Positions 25,869-34,151 are shown, counted from the first letter of the stretch. The stretch is DNA of 64,000 nt from Arthrobacter hankyongi (GCF_022012395.1 NZ_JAKLTQ010000001.1:620001-684000), one strand, 5' to 3'. Notes: generated by a model not told the origin, from the letters alone. Numbers and translations are program-made.

Positions 25869-26646
25869 CCGACCGCCACCCATGGAATGCCTGGACCAGG
25901 AACCCCGGACAGGTACGGTGGAAGCACATGTGCCGGGCCGTCCTTCCGGCCGTCAGGATCGGAGGGTCTCAATGCGGCGCATTCCGGAGTAGCCGGAGTT
26001 CGGCGAGGGGGCAGTCGGCGGAAAAGGCCGTCTGGGAGCAGCTGCGCCGCAGCCTGCCCGACGACGTCGTCCTGGCCCACTCGGTGCAGGTCCGGCACGG
26101 CCGGGCCGAGCACGAGATCGACCTGCTGGTGCTCTGGCCCGGCGTCGGGCTGGCCGCGATCGAGGTCAAGGGCGGACGCATCAGCATCGAAAACGGGCAG
26201 TGGCATTCCTCGGGGAAGAGCGGCAAACATCGGATCCAGAGTCCGATCGCCCAGTCGCAGAGTTCGGCCCACGCCTTCAAGGACTGGATCGGCGGCCAGT
26301 TCGGCACTCCCCTGTCCAGCCGTTTCGCCTACATGGTGTGCCTGCCCTACACGCCGGTGCCCGCTGACTGGATCATGGCCGGGTGCCCGCGCTCGCTCGT
26401 CCTGGACGAGCAGGACCTGCAGAATCCTGCCGAACTCATCCGGCGCGCCATCGAAACGGAAGGCAGCGGCGCCAGCCCGCTGGCGCCGTCGTACGCCGGC
26501 CGCATCGCCGCCAAGCTCGCGGGCACGCTGAATCCCGACGACGGCCCACGCCTGGGCAGCCGGGAACAGGAGGACCTCCAGGACCACCTGACCCAGCAGC
26601 AGGCGGTCCTGCTGGCGGCCACCCGGGACATCCGCCGCATCCGGTT
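25869..26646 (+). repeat. Direct repeat, copy A (degenerate NERD gene and its upstream region)
   Basis: This 778-bp block matches 30879-31655 closely over its whole length, including the 103 bp before the gene start. By eye the two copies differ at scattered positions and one single-base insertion. The copies lie in the same orientation, 5.0 kb apart. Confidence 0.9.
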
Positions 26647-26671
26647 GCATTGGAGCAACTGGCAGCCCTGA
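25972..26671 (+). pseudogene. Degenerate, truncated NERD-domain gene
   Basis: This is the duplicate of the NERD-helicase gene at 30982. The equivalent ATG is at 25972, but codon 7 is TAG, where the intact copy has GAG. One extra G in the run at 26006-26011 shifts the frame. Similarity to the intact copy ends at 26646, just before the helicase Walker A, and the frame stops at 26671. The NERD nuclease segment itself is intact (AEHEIDLLVLWPGVGLAAIEVKGG). Because of the inserted G it is now in frame with an ATG at 25928, so a 247-residue NERD-only protein could still be made. I treat it as a pseudogene, with that reservation. Confidence 0.8.
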
Positions 26672-26703
26672 GCGTGCCACCGAGGTGGATCAGGCCGCTG
26701 AAG

Positions 26704-27048
26704 TCACGCGTCAGCCGAGGGCGGCTCGGGGAGCTCCCAAACCCGCTTGAATTCGTCGGCGACCAGGGGCCAGACCAACTGACGGCCCTCCTCAACCGAG
26801 TTGATCCCATCGGCCTCAGGTCCGAAGACGACGAATTCGTGCGGGATGACTCTGCCGGCCCGGTCTTGCCGCTCCCGCGGGTCCGGGAATCGCAGCGCCA
26901 CCTTCCCGCCAACGCGGTGACAGGCTTCACGCCCGTCTGCGACACCCGAGAAGACGTCGTCGTATTCCGGGAGCGGATCTCGAAATCCCCCGTCACGGAG
27001 AAACCGGAAGCCCCAGGTCCGCCCACGAGTGGCCCAGATAAGGTTCAT
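26704..27048 (-). CDS. Small protein coupled to a GTPase-like P-loop gene
   Basis: This 114-residue protein begins MNLIWATRGRTWGFRFLRDGGFRDPLPEYDDVF. A central basic region reads VGGKVALRFPDPRERQDRAGRVIPHEFVVFGPEADGIN, and the C terminus is Trp- and Pro-containing. The ATG overlaps the stop of the upstream GTPase-like gene by four bases (27045-27048), so the pair is almost certainly co-translated. I do not recognise a family. The tight coupling suggests a dedicated partner, such as an effector, inhibitor or adaptor of the P-loop protein. Confidence 0.7.
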   Translation of the reverse strand: MNLIWATRGRTWGFRFLRDGGFRDPLPEYDDVFSGVADGREACHRVGGKVALRFPDPRERQDRAGRVIPHEFVVFGPEADGINSVEEGRQLVWPLVADEFKRVWELPEPPSADA

Positions 27049-28217
27049 TTAATGCTCCGAAGAAGGACCTGTTCCTTTTCGCCCTCTTCCAAGTCCATCC
27101 GGAAGCCGGTCAATGTGGCTGTCAGGTAGTTGTGTTTGGCCAGCGCTTCGGAGTTGATCTCCCTGAGCCTGTCCCCGGCCAGCTTGGCCGCATCTTCGAT
27201 GACTCCCCTCGAGAGAACGGCGCCGACGAGGCCCGAAAAAATACCCAGGGGTCCAGGCAGCCTGACCCTGTTCCCGAGAAGCGCTACGGCCAAGGCGCCG
27301 GCGCCCAAGGCTCCGACACCGGCGTCGAGCAGCTTCTCAGCCACTTTCCCGGGGAGTAGCTTCGCCTGTGCCCATCGCGTGTGCCGCTCGAGCGGGAGCA
27401 TGGCAGCCAGCGGCAGGATCAGCTTCAGACCAACGCGCTTGGTTACCTCGATCTTCTCGACGTCGAACTTCGCTGACGACAGCAGCATGAAGTCCTCACC
27501 CACTGACAGTGCATCGCGGCCTTCCACGAACCCTTCGAGCACCTCGCGTAGCTTGACTATCTCATCCCCGGCCTTTTCTATGAGGAGATCCCTGAACCCG
27601 AACACGTCCAGGTCGGGCAGCAGGTCGGCCTTCGACAGTGCCATCACCCAGATACGCGGAAACTCGACAAGAGGTTTGCTGTCCTCCAACAAGTCGTCCT
27701 TGAGCGACAGCAGTCCGTTGTGGAAATTGGTCAGCAGCGACTTCAGGTACCGTTCCTCCTCGCCGGAGTTGTCCAGCAACCGCTGACCGTCAACCAGAAA
27801 GAGGGCGACATCGGAACCCAGCAAAGACCTGAACGTGTCAACCTTGCGCTGGGCCTCCTCCGGTCCGCTCACGCCCTGCTCGAACCACTCCCCCGGGTAG
27901 TCGTGCCAGACGAGGCGCAGGGCATCGAAAGGCATGGCCTTGGCATCAGCTCCGTCCTTCAGCTTGACGGAGAAGGAGTAGGACGTGGCGGAGAAATGGT
28001 TGGCCGCGGGCAGCCGCGCTGACTCTTTCATGCCTAGGTAGTTCCGGTGCAGTAGAGTGCCCTGGCCCATGTCGTCCGCCACGACATGGAACAGACTCTT
28101 CTGCCGGAGCTGAGGTTCCTGCATGGCTCCATAGAACGAGGAGAGCATAACGGTCTTGCCGCTGCCGCTCTCGCCGAACACTGCAATGCGCTGCTCCAGC
28201 GCTCTGTTCGAAGGCAT
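27045..28217 (-). CDS. TRAFAC/DO-GTPase-like P-loop protein
   Basis: This 390-residue protein has Walker A GESGSGKTVMLSSFY (about 14-28), a switch/Walker B region LRLVWHDYPGEWFEQG (about 97-112, with D-x-P-G in place of DxxG), VALFLVDGQRLL (about 135-146) and the base-recognition motif SKADLL (about 188-193). This matches what I remember of double-GTPase (DO-GTPase) or TRAFAC-clade GTPases from bacterial conflict systems. The C-terminal 120 residues contain a hydrophobic stretch (about 297-330, LLDAGVGALGAGALAVALLG...IFSGLVGAVLS) that could associate with membrane. It overlaps the 114-residue partner gene. A role in NTP-dependent defence is inference. Confidence 0.8.
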   Translation of the reverse strand: MPSNRALEQRIAVFGESGSGKTVMLSSFYGAMQEPQLRQKSLFHVVADDMGQGTLLHRNYLGMKESARLPAANHFSATSYSFSVKLKDGADAKAMPFDALRLVWHDYPGEWFEQGVSGPEEAQRKVDTFRSLLGSDVALFLVDGQRLLDNSGEEERYLKSLLTNFHNGLLSLKDDLLEDSKPLVEFPRIWVMALSKADLLPDLDVFGFRDLLIEKAGDEIVKLREVLEGFVEGRDALSVGEDFMLLSSAKFDVEKIEVTKRVGLKLILPLAAMLPLERHTRWAQAKLLPGKVAEKLLDAGVGALGAGALAVALLGNRVRLPGPLGIFSGLVGAVLSRGVIEDAAKLAGDRLREINSEALAKHNYLTATLTGFRMDLEEGEKEQVLLRSIK

Positions 28218-28490
28218 AGGAGAAGCTTACGCAAGCAGGCATCCCGCAATCCGCAGGCCACCACCGAGCCGCCTGCCGTGTCCGTCATCTTCATGTCTGT
28301 CTCCTCCCTAGAACCAAGAGTGTGCGATAGTGCCCCCGCGCACCAAGACCCGCAGGAAATCAACGATTCACAGCCCAGAACAACCGAAATGGCCCAAGGT
28401 GGCACAAGTCGGGCGATCAAGTGAGTGTGTCAAGATTTCTGGCCCCGTTCGGACGGCCGTATTTGCCCCCCACCCATCGGGAGGCCGGAA

Positions 28491-28631
28491 ATGAAGTCAA
28501 GCCCTGCTGCACGCCCAACGGATGCACGCGGTCCCGGACGACCGCTGCCGCCGGCCCTGAAGCGTGAAATCGTCTCAGGCGGCGGAGAACCAACTGCGAG
28601 GTGTCAGCCCGACGCTCCGGCAACGGCCTGA
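28491..28631 (+). CDS. Possible small ORF of 46 codons
   Basis: In the 570-bp gap between the GTPase gene and the next plus-strand gene, ATG 28491 has GGGAGG eight bases upstream and opens a 46-codon frame rich in Pro, Arg and Ala. Only the ribosome-binding site supports it. The rest of the gap (28218-28490 and 28632-28786) shows no convincing gene or RNA. Confidence 0.25.
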   Translation: MKSSPAARPTDARGPGRPLPPALKREIVSGGGEPTARCQPDAPATA

Positions 28632-28786
28632 TACTCGTCAACCCTGCGGGATCTAAGCGTCGCTGACGCATGCCGGCTTCAGCAGTCGGCGCCAGTAACT
28701 GCCGCGGCATGCCCGGGGGTGACTTGGATAGACTCGCTTGGGACCGGAACAAGCATTGATTCCAACTTTAAGGGGCGGGGAATTCC

Positions 28787-29401
28787 TTGGATCTACTTGG
28801 CGGCGTGGGCCGCGACGAACTCCGCATCTTTTCCTGGGCTGCGGCCGCCGTCTTCGCGCTTGTGGCCGGCGTCTGGCGTCCACGCGGGCTTCATTGGACT
28901 GCGCTCGGTTCCGCCCTGCTCTTCGCGGCCCTGAACGCGGGTGCCGGGATCTACGTCCTGGGCCATTTCGGTGATTCGCGTTGGTCTGCAAGGGGAGAAC
29001 CGCCGCTGAGTGCTCCGTCGTTTTCGGGGACGCCTGTCGTGGGGCAGTTCCTGGGCCCGTTGGACTCCACTCTGGACGGCGTAGTCGGTGGGGTGAACGA
29101 TTTCCTGGCATTCAAGCAGGCACTTCCCGTGGCGCTGGACTTCCTGGCCGCGTCCGGCTGGGCCCTGCTGGTGTCGTTCCCGCTGGCCGTTCTCGCCGCC
29201 GGCATCAGTGCCGGCACGAGGTACGCCGTGGCCAGGCGCCGCACGGCGGACTTCGAAAAATACCGTGCCACCGTTGACCTGCTCAAAGTTGAGCTTGAGC
29301 AGGTCAAGCGGCAGATCTCGTCAGGCAATTCCGTCGACACGGAACTCCCCGCATTGGTAGAGGTCACGGATGTGCGGCCCAGACTGATGCATAGAGGATG
29401 A
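28787..29401 (+). CDS. Membrane protein of unknown function
   Basis: This 204-residue protein has two N-terminal membrane helices (about 14-32 and 36-56), an extracytoplasmic loop (SRWSARGEPPLSAPSFSGTPVVGQFLGP...FKQALPVALDFLAAS) and a third helix (about 125-145). A cytoplasmic tail follows with a short coiled-coil-like segment (ADFEKYRATVDLLKVELEQVKRQIS). The start is TTG 28787, with GGGGCGGGG upstream. No family is recognised. It is divergent from the GTPase-like gene and could belong to that module, but there is no direct sign. Confidence 0.6.
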   Translation: MDLLGGVGRDELRIFSWAAAAVFALVAGVWRPRGLHWTALGSALLFAALNAGAGIYVLGHFGDSRWSARGEPPLSAPSFSGTPVVGQFLGPLDSTLDGVVGGVNDFLAFKQALPVALDFLAASGWALLVSFPLAVLAAGISAGTRYAVARRRTADFEKYRATVDLLKVELEQVKRQISSGNSVDTELPALVEVTDVRPRLMHRG

Positions 29402-29543
29402 CCCAGATGGGTGCTGGTGAACTCTGTCTCTATCGCTGATAAATCCAACGTTGAAGCGGGGCCGTCATAAAGATGCCCGGCGGGCCATGGAGCGGGGCCA
29501 GAAATAGCCATCCTGCCGGGGCCATCCAACCAGCCACAGTCAA

Positions 29544-29693
29544 TCAAGGGCGCCCGAACCCGACCATGTGGAGGTGCTCCTGCTTGCGCTGAGCGATCGA
29601 GGCGCGGGCCTGCGCGATTTCAACCTCGCCGGTGGCGACGTCGACACCGCAGAGAACAAACAGCAGCGCGAAATCAAAAGGCACGGGCCGCAC
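29544..29693 (-). CDS. Possible 49-residue protein or gene remnant
   Basis: A GTG at 29693 opens a 49-codon frame. The product has a hydrophobic start (DFALLFVLCGVDVATGEVEIA) and an amphipathic helix (ARASIAQRKQEHLHMV). The composition looks like real coding sequence, but there is no good ribosome-binding site and a stop lies just upstream. It may be the tail of a decayed gene. Confidence 0.3.
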   Translation of the reverse strand: MRPVPFDFALLFVLCGVDVATGEVEIAQARASIAQRKQEHLHMVGFGRP

Positions 29694-29715
29694 TCAAACA
29701 GTGGTGCACGCACTG

Positions 29716-29744
29716 TTGACCAAGGTATGTGGTAGCCCGCATAA
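29716..29744 (+). promoter_or_regulatory. Predicted promoter of the XRE regulator gene
   Basis: TTGACC (29716-29721), 17 bp, GCATAA (29739-29744). This is a good -35 with an acceptable -10, about 30 bp before ATG 29775. Confidence 0.5.
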
Positions 29745-29774
29745 GGATTTCGTTGCGACACCAATGGGGAGGAC

Positions 29775-30100
29775 ATGGCCACGCACTCATACAGTGACAT
29801 CGCGAAGAAGGCCCGCACCAAGTGGAGCCCGCAGGCCCAGGAGATCTTCGACGTCTGGGGGCCCGACTCGAGGCAGAGACCATCGCGCAGGTTGCCCTGG
29901 GACGGGAGCTCGCTGCGGTGCGCATCGCAGCCCGCCTCACCCGGTCGGAACTGGCCGCGAGGGCAGACATCCAGCAGGCAGAAATCAGCCGGATCGGGCG
30001 CGGACTGGGATCCCCGACTCGGGACACCCTGCTTCGCCTGACCGAAGCATTGGCTGCCCGCCTGATCATTGCGCCGTTCAGCGGCCCCGCGGCCGGTTAA
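29775..30100 (+). pseudogene. XRE-family (HigA-like) antitoxin/regulator with a frameshift in a G-run
   Basis: ATG 29775, with GGGAGG upstream, starts MATHSYSDIAKKARTKWSPQAQEIFDVWG, a typical HigA-like N terminus. The sequence then continues in the next frame as ARLEAETIAQVALGRELAAVRIAARLTRSELAARADIQQAEISRIGRGLGSPTRDTLLRLTEALAARL, a complete XRE helix-turn-helix. The switch is at a run of five G near 29857-29861; six would restore one frame of about 109 codons. No HigB-like toxin is next to it. It may be a pseudogene, a sequencing error or slippage at the G-run. Confidence 0.75.
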
Positions 30101-30190
30101 CCAGCCACTTTGTCCAATGTCACTCTGTGCCGCCCATGCCGGCGACTTCTTCGCGGTTGACGGGAAGTTTTCCCCGCACGGGCGTCTCCG

Positions 30191-30709
30191 TCACGGGCGG
30201 TTCTTTCTGTCCAGCCTTCGCTCTTCCTTGAGTTTGAGCCATTTGTCCGTGATGTCCTCGGTATAGCGGCCGCAGTAGATCCGGTAGCCGAGGGGGTGGT
30301 AGTCCTTCCTAATCGTGTAAACGCAACCGTCCGGGCGCTGGTAGTGGGACACCTTGGCGCGCCTCCTGCCGTCCGGTGACCTGTCGATAATGCTGCTAAC
30401 TTTCCTGTCATGGACGGAGGGCTCGACGTAGTCGGGCCGGTCACTTGGCCGCAGCGCCGACGTGTAATCCTCATCCCATTGCCCGTGTTCGTCGATGCGG
30501 TGCTGTTTCTTGGCTTTCGCTCCGGTCGACGGCGCCGGGGATTTCCTGGCGCGCGATTCTTCGATCCGAAGTTCCTCGATCCGCCGGGGAACCGGCCGGT
30601 CCCTGATCCCGGGCTGGTAGTTGGCAAGGCTCCGCACGCAGTTGAATAGCACGCAGGCCAGCACGAAGCCGAGCCCCATCAGTAAGAAAGCGATTGCCAA
30701 AATTGCCAT
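30191..30709 (-). CDS. Single-pass membrane protein with cytoplasmic tail
   Basis: This 172-residue protein has one membrane helix at the N terminus (MAILAIAFLLMGLGFVLACVLFN). A basic, Ser/Pro-rich linker leads to a C-terminal region of about 70 residues (SHYQRPDGCVYTIRKDYHPLGYRIYCGRYTEDITDKWLKLKEERRLDRK). ATG 30709 is preferred over GTG 30718, because GGGAGG then lies eight bases upstream. The family is not recognised. It sits just before the second copy of the NERD repeat. Confidence 0.6.
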   Translation of the reverse strand: MAILAIAFLLMGLGFVLACVLFNCVRSLANYQPGIRDRPVPRRIEELRIEESRARKSPAPSTGAKAKKQHRIDEHGQWDEDYTSALRPSDRPDYVEPSVHDRKVSSIIDRSPDGRRRAKVSHYQRPDGCVYTIRKDYHPLGYRIYCGRYTEDITDKWLKLKEERRLDRKNRP

Positions 30710-30878
30710 TTCCCACACCTCCCGGTGGTCACGGCCGGTCCGCCCTGCTATCCGGCGGCAGTTCCAGAGGATACGGATATTATCCCCGGAACAGCAGGTC
30801 CCGGGCGATAGCCAGGGACAAGGTTCTGCCTACCCTGCAGAACCCTCCTGCCGGTTACCGCGCGGCAGGAGGCTCGGA

Positions 30879-31655
30879 CCGACCGCCACCCTTGGAATGC
30901 CGGGACCAGGATCCCCGGACAGGTACGGTGGAAGCACATGTGCCGGGCCGTCCTTCCGGCCGTCAGGATCGGGGGGTCTAGATGCGGTGCATTCCGGAGG
31001 AGCCGGAGTTCGGTGAGGGGCAGTCGGCCGAGAAGGCTGTCTGGGAGCAGCTGCGCAGGAGCCTGCCCGACGGCGTCATCCTTGCCCACTCGGTGCAGGT
31101 CCGGCATGGCCGGGCCGAGCATGAGATCGACCTGCTGGTGCTCTGGCCCGGCGTCGGGCTGGCCGCGATCGAGGTCAAGGGCGGACGCGTCAGCATCGAA
31201 AACGGGCAGTGGCATTCCTCGGGGAAGATCGGCAAACATCGGATCCAGAGTCCGATCGCCCAGTCGCAGAGTTCGGCCCACGCCTTCAAGGAGTGGATCG
31301 GAGACCAACTCGGCACCCCCCTGTCCAGCCGTTTCGCCTACATGGTGTGCCTGCCCTACACGCCAGTGCCCGCTGACTGGGTCATGGCCGGGTGCCCGCG
31401 CTCGCTCGTCCTGGACGAGCAGGACCTGCAGCATCCGGCCGAACTCATCCGTCGCGCCATCGAAACGGAAGGCAACGGCGCCAGCCCGCTGGCGACGTCG
31501 TACGCCGGACGCATCGCCGCCAAGCTCGTCGGCACGCTGAATCCCGACGACGGCCCGCGCCTGGGCAGCCGGGAGCAGGAGGACCTCCAGGACCACCTGA
31601 CCCAGCAGCAGGCGGTCCTGCTGGCGGCCACCCGGGACATCCGCCGCATCCGGTT
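30879..31655 (+). repeat. Direct repeat, copy B (intact NERD gene 5' part)
   Basis: This is the intact counterpart of 25869-26646, starting 103 bp before the gene and ending at the junction of the NERD and helicase domains. The same orientation and the preserved upstream region point to segmental duplication of a whole gene, followed by decay of copy A. Confidence 0.9.
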
Positions 31656-32697
31656 CTCCGGCGGGGCGGGCAGCGGCAAGACGTGGCTGGCCGTGGAGAA
31701 GGCCCGCCGGTTGTGCCGACAGGGCAAGCGCGTGGGGCTGTTCTGCTACAACAAGGGCCTGGGCCAGTACCTGCGCAACCAGGTGTCCGGCTGGCGCCAG
31801 GCCAAGCCGGTGTTCATCGGAGAATTCCATGAGTATGTCCGCTCGCTCGGCGTTCCGGATGGCAAAGGCCAGGCGTATTTCGACGAGGAGATGCCCCGCC
31901 TGCTCAAGGAGATGGCCGCGGGACTGCCCGAACAGGACAGGCTCGACGCCGTCGTCGTCGATGAGGCCCAGGACTTCGCGCCGCTGTGGTGGGAGGCGCT
32001 GCTGGCCTGCCTGAAGGACCCGTCGGCCGGCGAGGTCCATGCGTTCATGGACGACCACCAGGACGTCTACCGGCGCTGGGACGAGGCCGCCGTGGGCGCC
32101 GTGGGCGCCGCCCTGGGTGCGGTGGACCTGGTGCCGATCCGGATCGACGAGAACCTGCGCAACACGCGGCGCATTGCCGAAACCTTCGGTGTGTTCGCCG
32201 GCGAGTCCTTCAAAGCGCGGGGAAACACCGGGCTGCCGGTGCGGTTCGTCCGCTGCGCCACTGACGGCGCACTGGAGGTGGCTGGGGACTGCGTGGACGC
32301 GCTGATCGGCGAAGGCTGGGCCAACAACCAGATCGCCCTGCTGACCACCCGCAGCCGGCATCCCGAGCATCAGCGGCATCAGGAGGGCGGGACGATCCCC
32401 GAGTACTGGCGGGAATTCCATGCCAACGAGTCCGAGTTCTACGGGCACGTGCTGGGCTTCAAGGGTCTGGAACGGTCGGTGGTGGTGCTGTGCGTCAACG
32501 GGTTCAAGGAACTCTCCCGCGCGCCGGAGCAGCTGTATGTCGGGCTGTCCCGGGCGCGCAGCCTGCTGGTTGTCGTCGGCGATCCGGAACTGCTGGCGAA
32601 GGCCGGCGGGGCGTGTCTGGCTGCCGAACTGGAACGTGCCGAGGCCTGGGACCCTTATCTGGAACCGAGCCCGGCTGCGGACATGGTGGCCGGGTAA
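30982..32697 (+). CDS. NERD-nuclease / UvrD-like SF1 helicase fusion
   Basis: This 571-residue protein has an N-terminal NERD domain (about 10-190; EHEIDLLVLWPGVGLAAIEVKGG carries the Asp and ExK expected of a nuclease fold). It is followed by an SF1 helicase core: Walker A FSGGAGSGKTWLAVEKARRL (about 225-244), motif II VVVDEAQDFAPLWW (about 326-339), motif III-like HAFMDDHQDVYRRW, motif IV ENLRNTRRIAETF, motif V VLGFKGLERSVVVL and motif VI LYVGLSRARSLLVVV. NERD-helicase proteins occur in plasmids and defence regions and probably process DNA. A truncated duplicate lies 5 kb upstream. ATG 30982 has GGGGGG upstream. Confidence 0.9.
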   Translation: MRCIPEEPEFGEGQSAEKAVWEQLRRSLPDGVILAHSVQVRHGRAEHEIDLLVLWPGVGLAAIEVKGGRVSIENGQWHSSGKIGKHRIQSPIAQSQSSAHAFKEWIGDQLGTPLSSRFAYMVCLPYTPVPADWVMAGCPRSLVLDEQDLQHPAELIRRAIETEGNGASPLATSYAGRIAAKLVGTLNPDDGPRLGSREQEDLQDHLTQQQAVLLAATRDIRRIRFSGGAGSGKTWLAVEKARRLCRQGKRVGLFCYNKGLGQYLRNQVSGWRQAKPVFIGEFHEYVRSLGVPDGKGQAYFDEEMPRLLKEMAAGLPEQDRLDAVVVDEAQDFAPLWWEALLACLKDPSAGEVHAFMDDHQDVYRRWDEAAVGAVGAALGAVDLVPIRIDENLRNTRRIAETFGVFAGESFKARGNTGLPVRFVRCATDGALEVAGDCVDALIGEGWANNQIALLTTRSRHPEHQRHQEGGTIPEYWREFHANESEFYGHVLGFKGLERSVVVLCVNGFKELSRAPEQLYVGLSRARSLLVVVGDPELLAKAGGACLAAELERAEAWDPYLEPSPAADMVAG

Positions 32698-32731
32698 GCA
32701 ACGAGGTTCGTGTCCAGCATGATTTGGAGCC

Positions 32732-32827
32732 TCACAGGTCCTCGCGGAGCTGTTCCTGCGGCTGGTCCCGTTCCTGCATAAAGTCATCGGATACTACGGG
32801 TTCGTCAAACCAGCTGTCCCAGTCCAT
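32732..32827 (-). CDS. Small acidic protein of 31 residues
   Basis: ATG 32827 is preceded by GGAGGCGG at suitable distance and opens a 31-codon frame ending at TGA 32732. The product (MDWDSWFDEPVVSDDFMQER, then DQPQEQLREDL) has 11 acidic and only two basic residues, three aromatics near the start and no Cys. Acidity and size recall DNA-mimic or nuclease-inhibitor proteins, which is speculation. It lies tail to tail with the NERD-helicase gene, and a palindrome (TTGAA-TAT-TTCAA) sits just upstream. Confidence 0.45.
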   Translation of the reverse strand: MDWDSWFDEPVVSDDFMQERDQPQEQLREDL

Positions 32828-32842
32828 GTCCGCCGCCTCCGT

Positions 32843-32855
32843 TTGAATATTTCAA
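32843..32855 (-). promoter_or_regulatory. Palindrome upstream of the 31-codon gene
   Basis: TTGAA-TAT-TTCAA is a perfect AT-rich palindrome 16 bp before the start of the small acidic gene. It could be an operator or include a -10-like element (AATATT). Confidence 0.35.
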
Positions 32856-32900
32856 GGGTAGATCCAAACGGGCACGTGCGGCGAGGCCGCATTACTACTG

Positions 32901-34151
32901 TCAGCCGGTGACGCTGTAGGCGAGCTGGCGGTTAAGGTGGAGCAGGAACTTCGTCCCGGCCGCGGTGGGCACCGACGGCGTGAGCACGGCCAGGTGCTGC
33001 TCGAAGATTCCGAGAGTGGAGAGCTGGTGCCAAAGCTCGTAATAGATGGCACGGCCGTCCGCTTCGGTGACGGGTCCGCCGTCCGCAGGACGCAGGCCGG
33101 ACTGAACCAGAGCCCCGGCCATGGCTTCCCCGACCTGCATGTACGTCGGGACCCGGTCATTCAGCAGCCACCAGACCAGCACGCCCATGCCGACTTCCAG
33201 CGCGAGGTTGCCCGGGCTGGCCAGGCGGGCGGTGAGGTAGTCCCATAAGGCGGAATCGTCGTCGTACGTTTTACGCGCCGCCGGCGCCGGCAGCAGCCTG
33301 CCCTTGTACTTGCGCAGCAGTTTCCATTCCTGCAGCTGCCCGCGCAGCCGGGCCACGTCCGGTGCCTGGCTTTCCCGGTTCATGCTGCCGCACCAGGGCT
33401 CCTCCCAGCCCAAAGCCACGATCGTCTCCTGCACCAAGGCCGGCTTCAGGTAGCCGTCCTTGGTCAGTTCCAGACCGTCGGGCCGGGCGCGCTCCAGCAG
33501 CCAGCGGACCGGACGGACGACGGCGGCGCGTTCCTCGGGGGTTGGTGTGGACTCCGCCAACTGGAGGCTTAGCCGCGCCAGGCTCCGGTTGACCGCCTCG
33601 AGGTCGAACTCCGCGGGGTCGAAGTTCTTGGCCGAAAGGCCGGTGACGTACTCGTACCAGTCTGCGATATCCGCGTAGTCCGGGCCGGTTGGGTCCGCCA
33701 GAATGTCGCGCTTCTCCTCGTAGCCGCCGATCCCGCCGGCATCTTCCAGCGGGCCGCGGTTCGCCCCGTCCAGGCAGCAGATCTGCCCCGCCGGTGCCAG
33801 CGCATGCCCGGCCACCTCAACCAGATGGATCCAGCTGTCCCCGAGGTCGTATTCATACTCCAGCCAGCTTCCTTCGCTGGACAGCAGCTCGGTCATGGCC
33901 ATGCCGACGGCGGATTCCAGGCCCAGTTCGTCCGCGGAATCGCTGTCGCCGGCGATCGTCCGGGCCTGGCCGGAGGCACCTTCGGGATGGAACAGGTGCA
34001 GGTGCCGGTTTTCCCAGCCGAAGGCGCGCTGGATCGCCTCATGCAGGTCGTTCAGACGCGCAGAGGCCGGAACGCGCAACGTCCGCCAGATTTCCGGCGT
34101 CGAGCCTTCCAGGACAACCCGCAGGTCAAGAGCCTTTTCGGTTTCGGGCAT
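32901..34151 (-). CDS. Plasmid pRiA4b ORF-3-like domain protein
   Basis: This 416-residue protein has the pRiA4b ORF-3 domain at about 1-180. Characteristic segments are LRVVLEGSTPEIWRTLRVPASARLNDLHEAIQRAFGWENRHLHLF, WLEYEYDLGDSWIHLVEV, CCLDGANRGPLEDAGGIGGYEEKRDIL and FDLEAVN. The C-terminal half (about 200-416) is a helical region found in longer actinobacterial members, with no catalytic motif. Function is unknown; members are common on plasmids and in accessory DNA. The start ATG 34151 is set by the domain; the longer open frame upstream runs over the divergent UPF0158 gene. It shares a 69-bp intergenic region with that gene. Confidence 0.88.
   Translation of the reverse strand: MPETEKALDLRVVLEGSTPEIWRTLRVPASARLNDLHEAIQRAFGWENRHLHLFHPEGASGQARTIAGDSDSADELGLESAVGMAMTELLSSEGSWLEYEYDLGDSWIHLVEVAGHALAPAGQICCLDGANRGPLEDAGGIGGYEEKRDILADPTGPDYADIADWYEYVTGLSAKNFDPAEFDLEAVNRSLARLSLQLAESTPTPEERAAVVRPVRWLLERARPDGLELTKDGYLKPALVQETIVALGWEEPWCGSMNRESQAPDVARLRGQLQEWKLLRKYKGRLLPAPAARKTYDDDSALWDYLTARLASPGNLALEVGMGVLVWWLLNDRVPTYMQVGEAMAGALVQSGLRPADGGPVTEADGRAIYYELWHQLSTLGIFEQHLAVLTPSVPTAAGTKFLLHLNRQLAYSVTG

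Noticed and set aside
28632-28786. Minus-strand Arg/Leu-rich frame around 28417-28752.
   Set aside because: No start signal and no recognisable features; the region is probably non-coding or decayed.
30748-32787. A 679-codon open frame on the minus strand.
   Set aside because: Antisense to the NERD-helicase gene; it lacks motifs and a ribosome-binding site.
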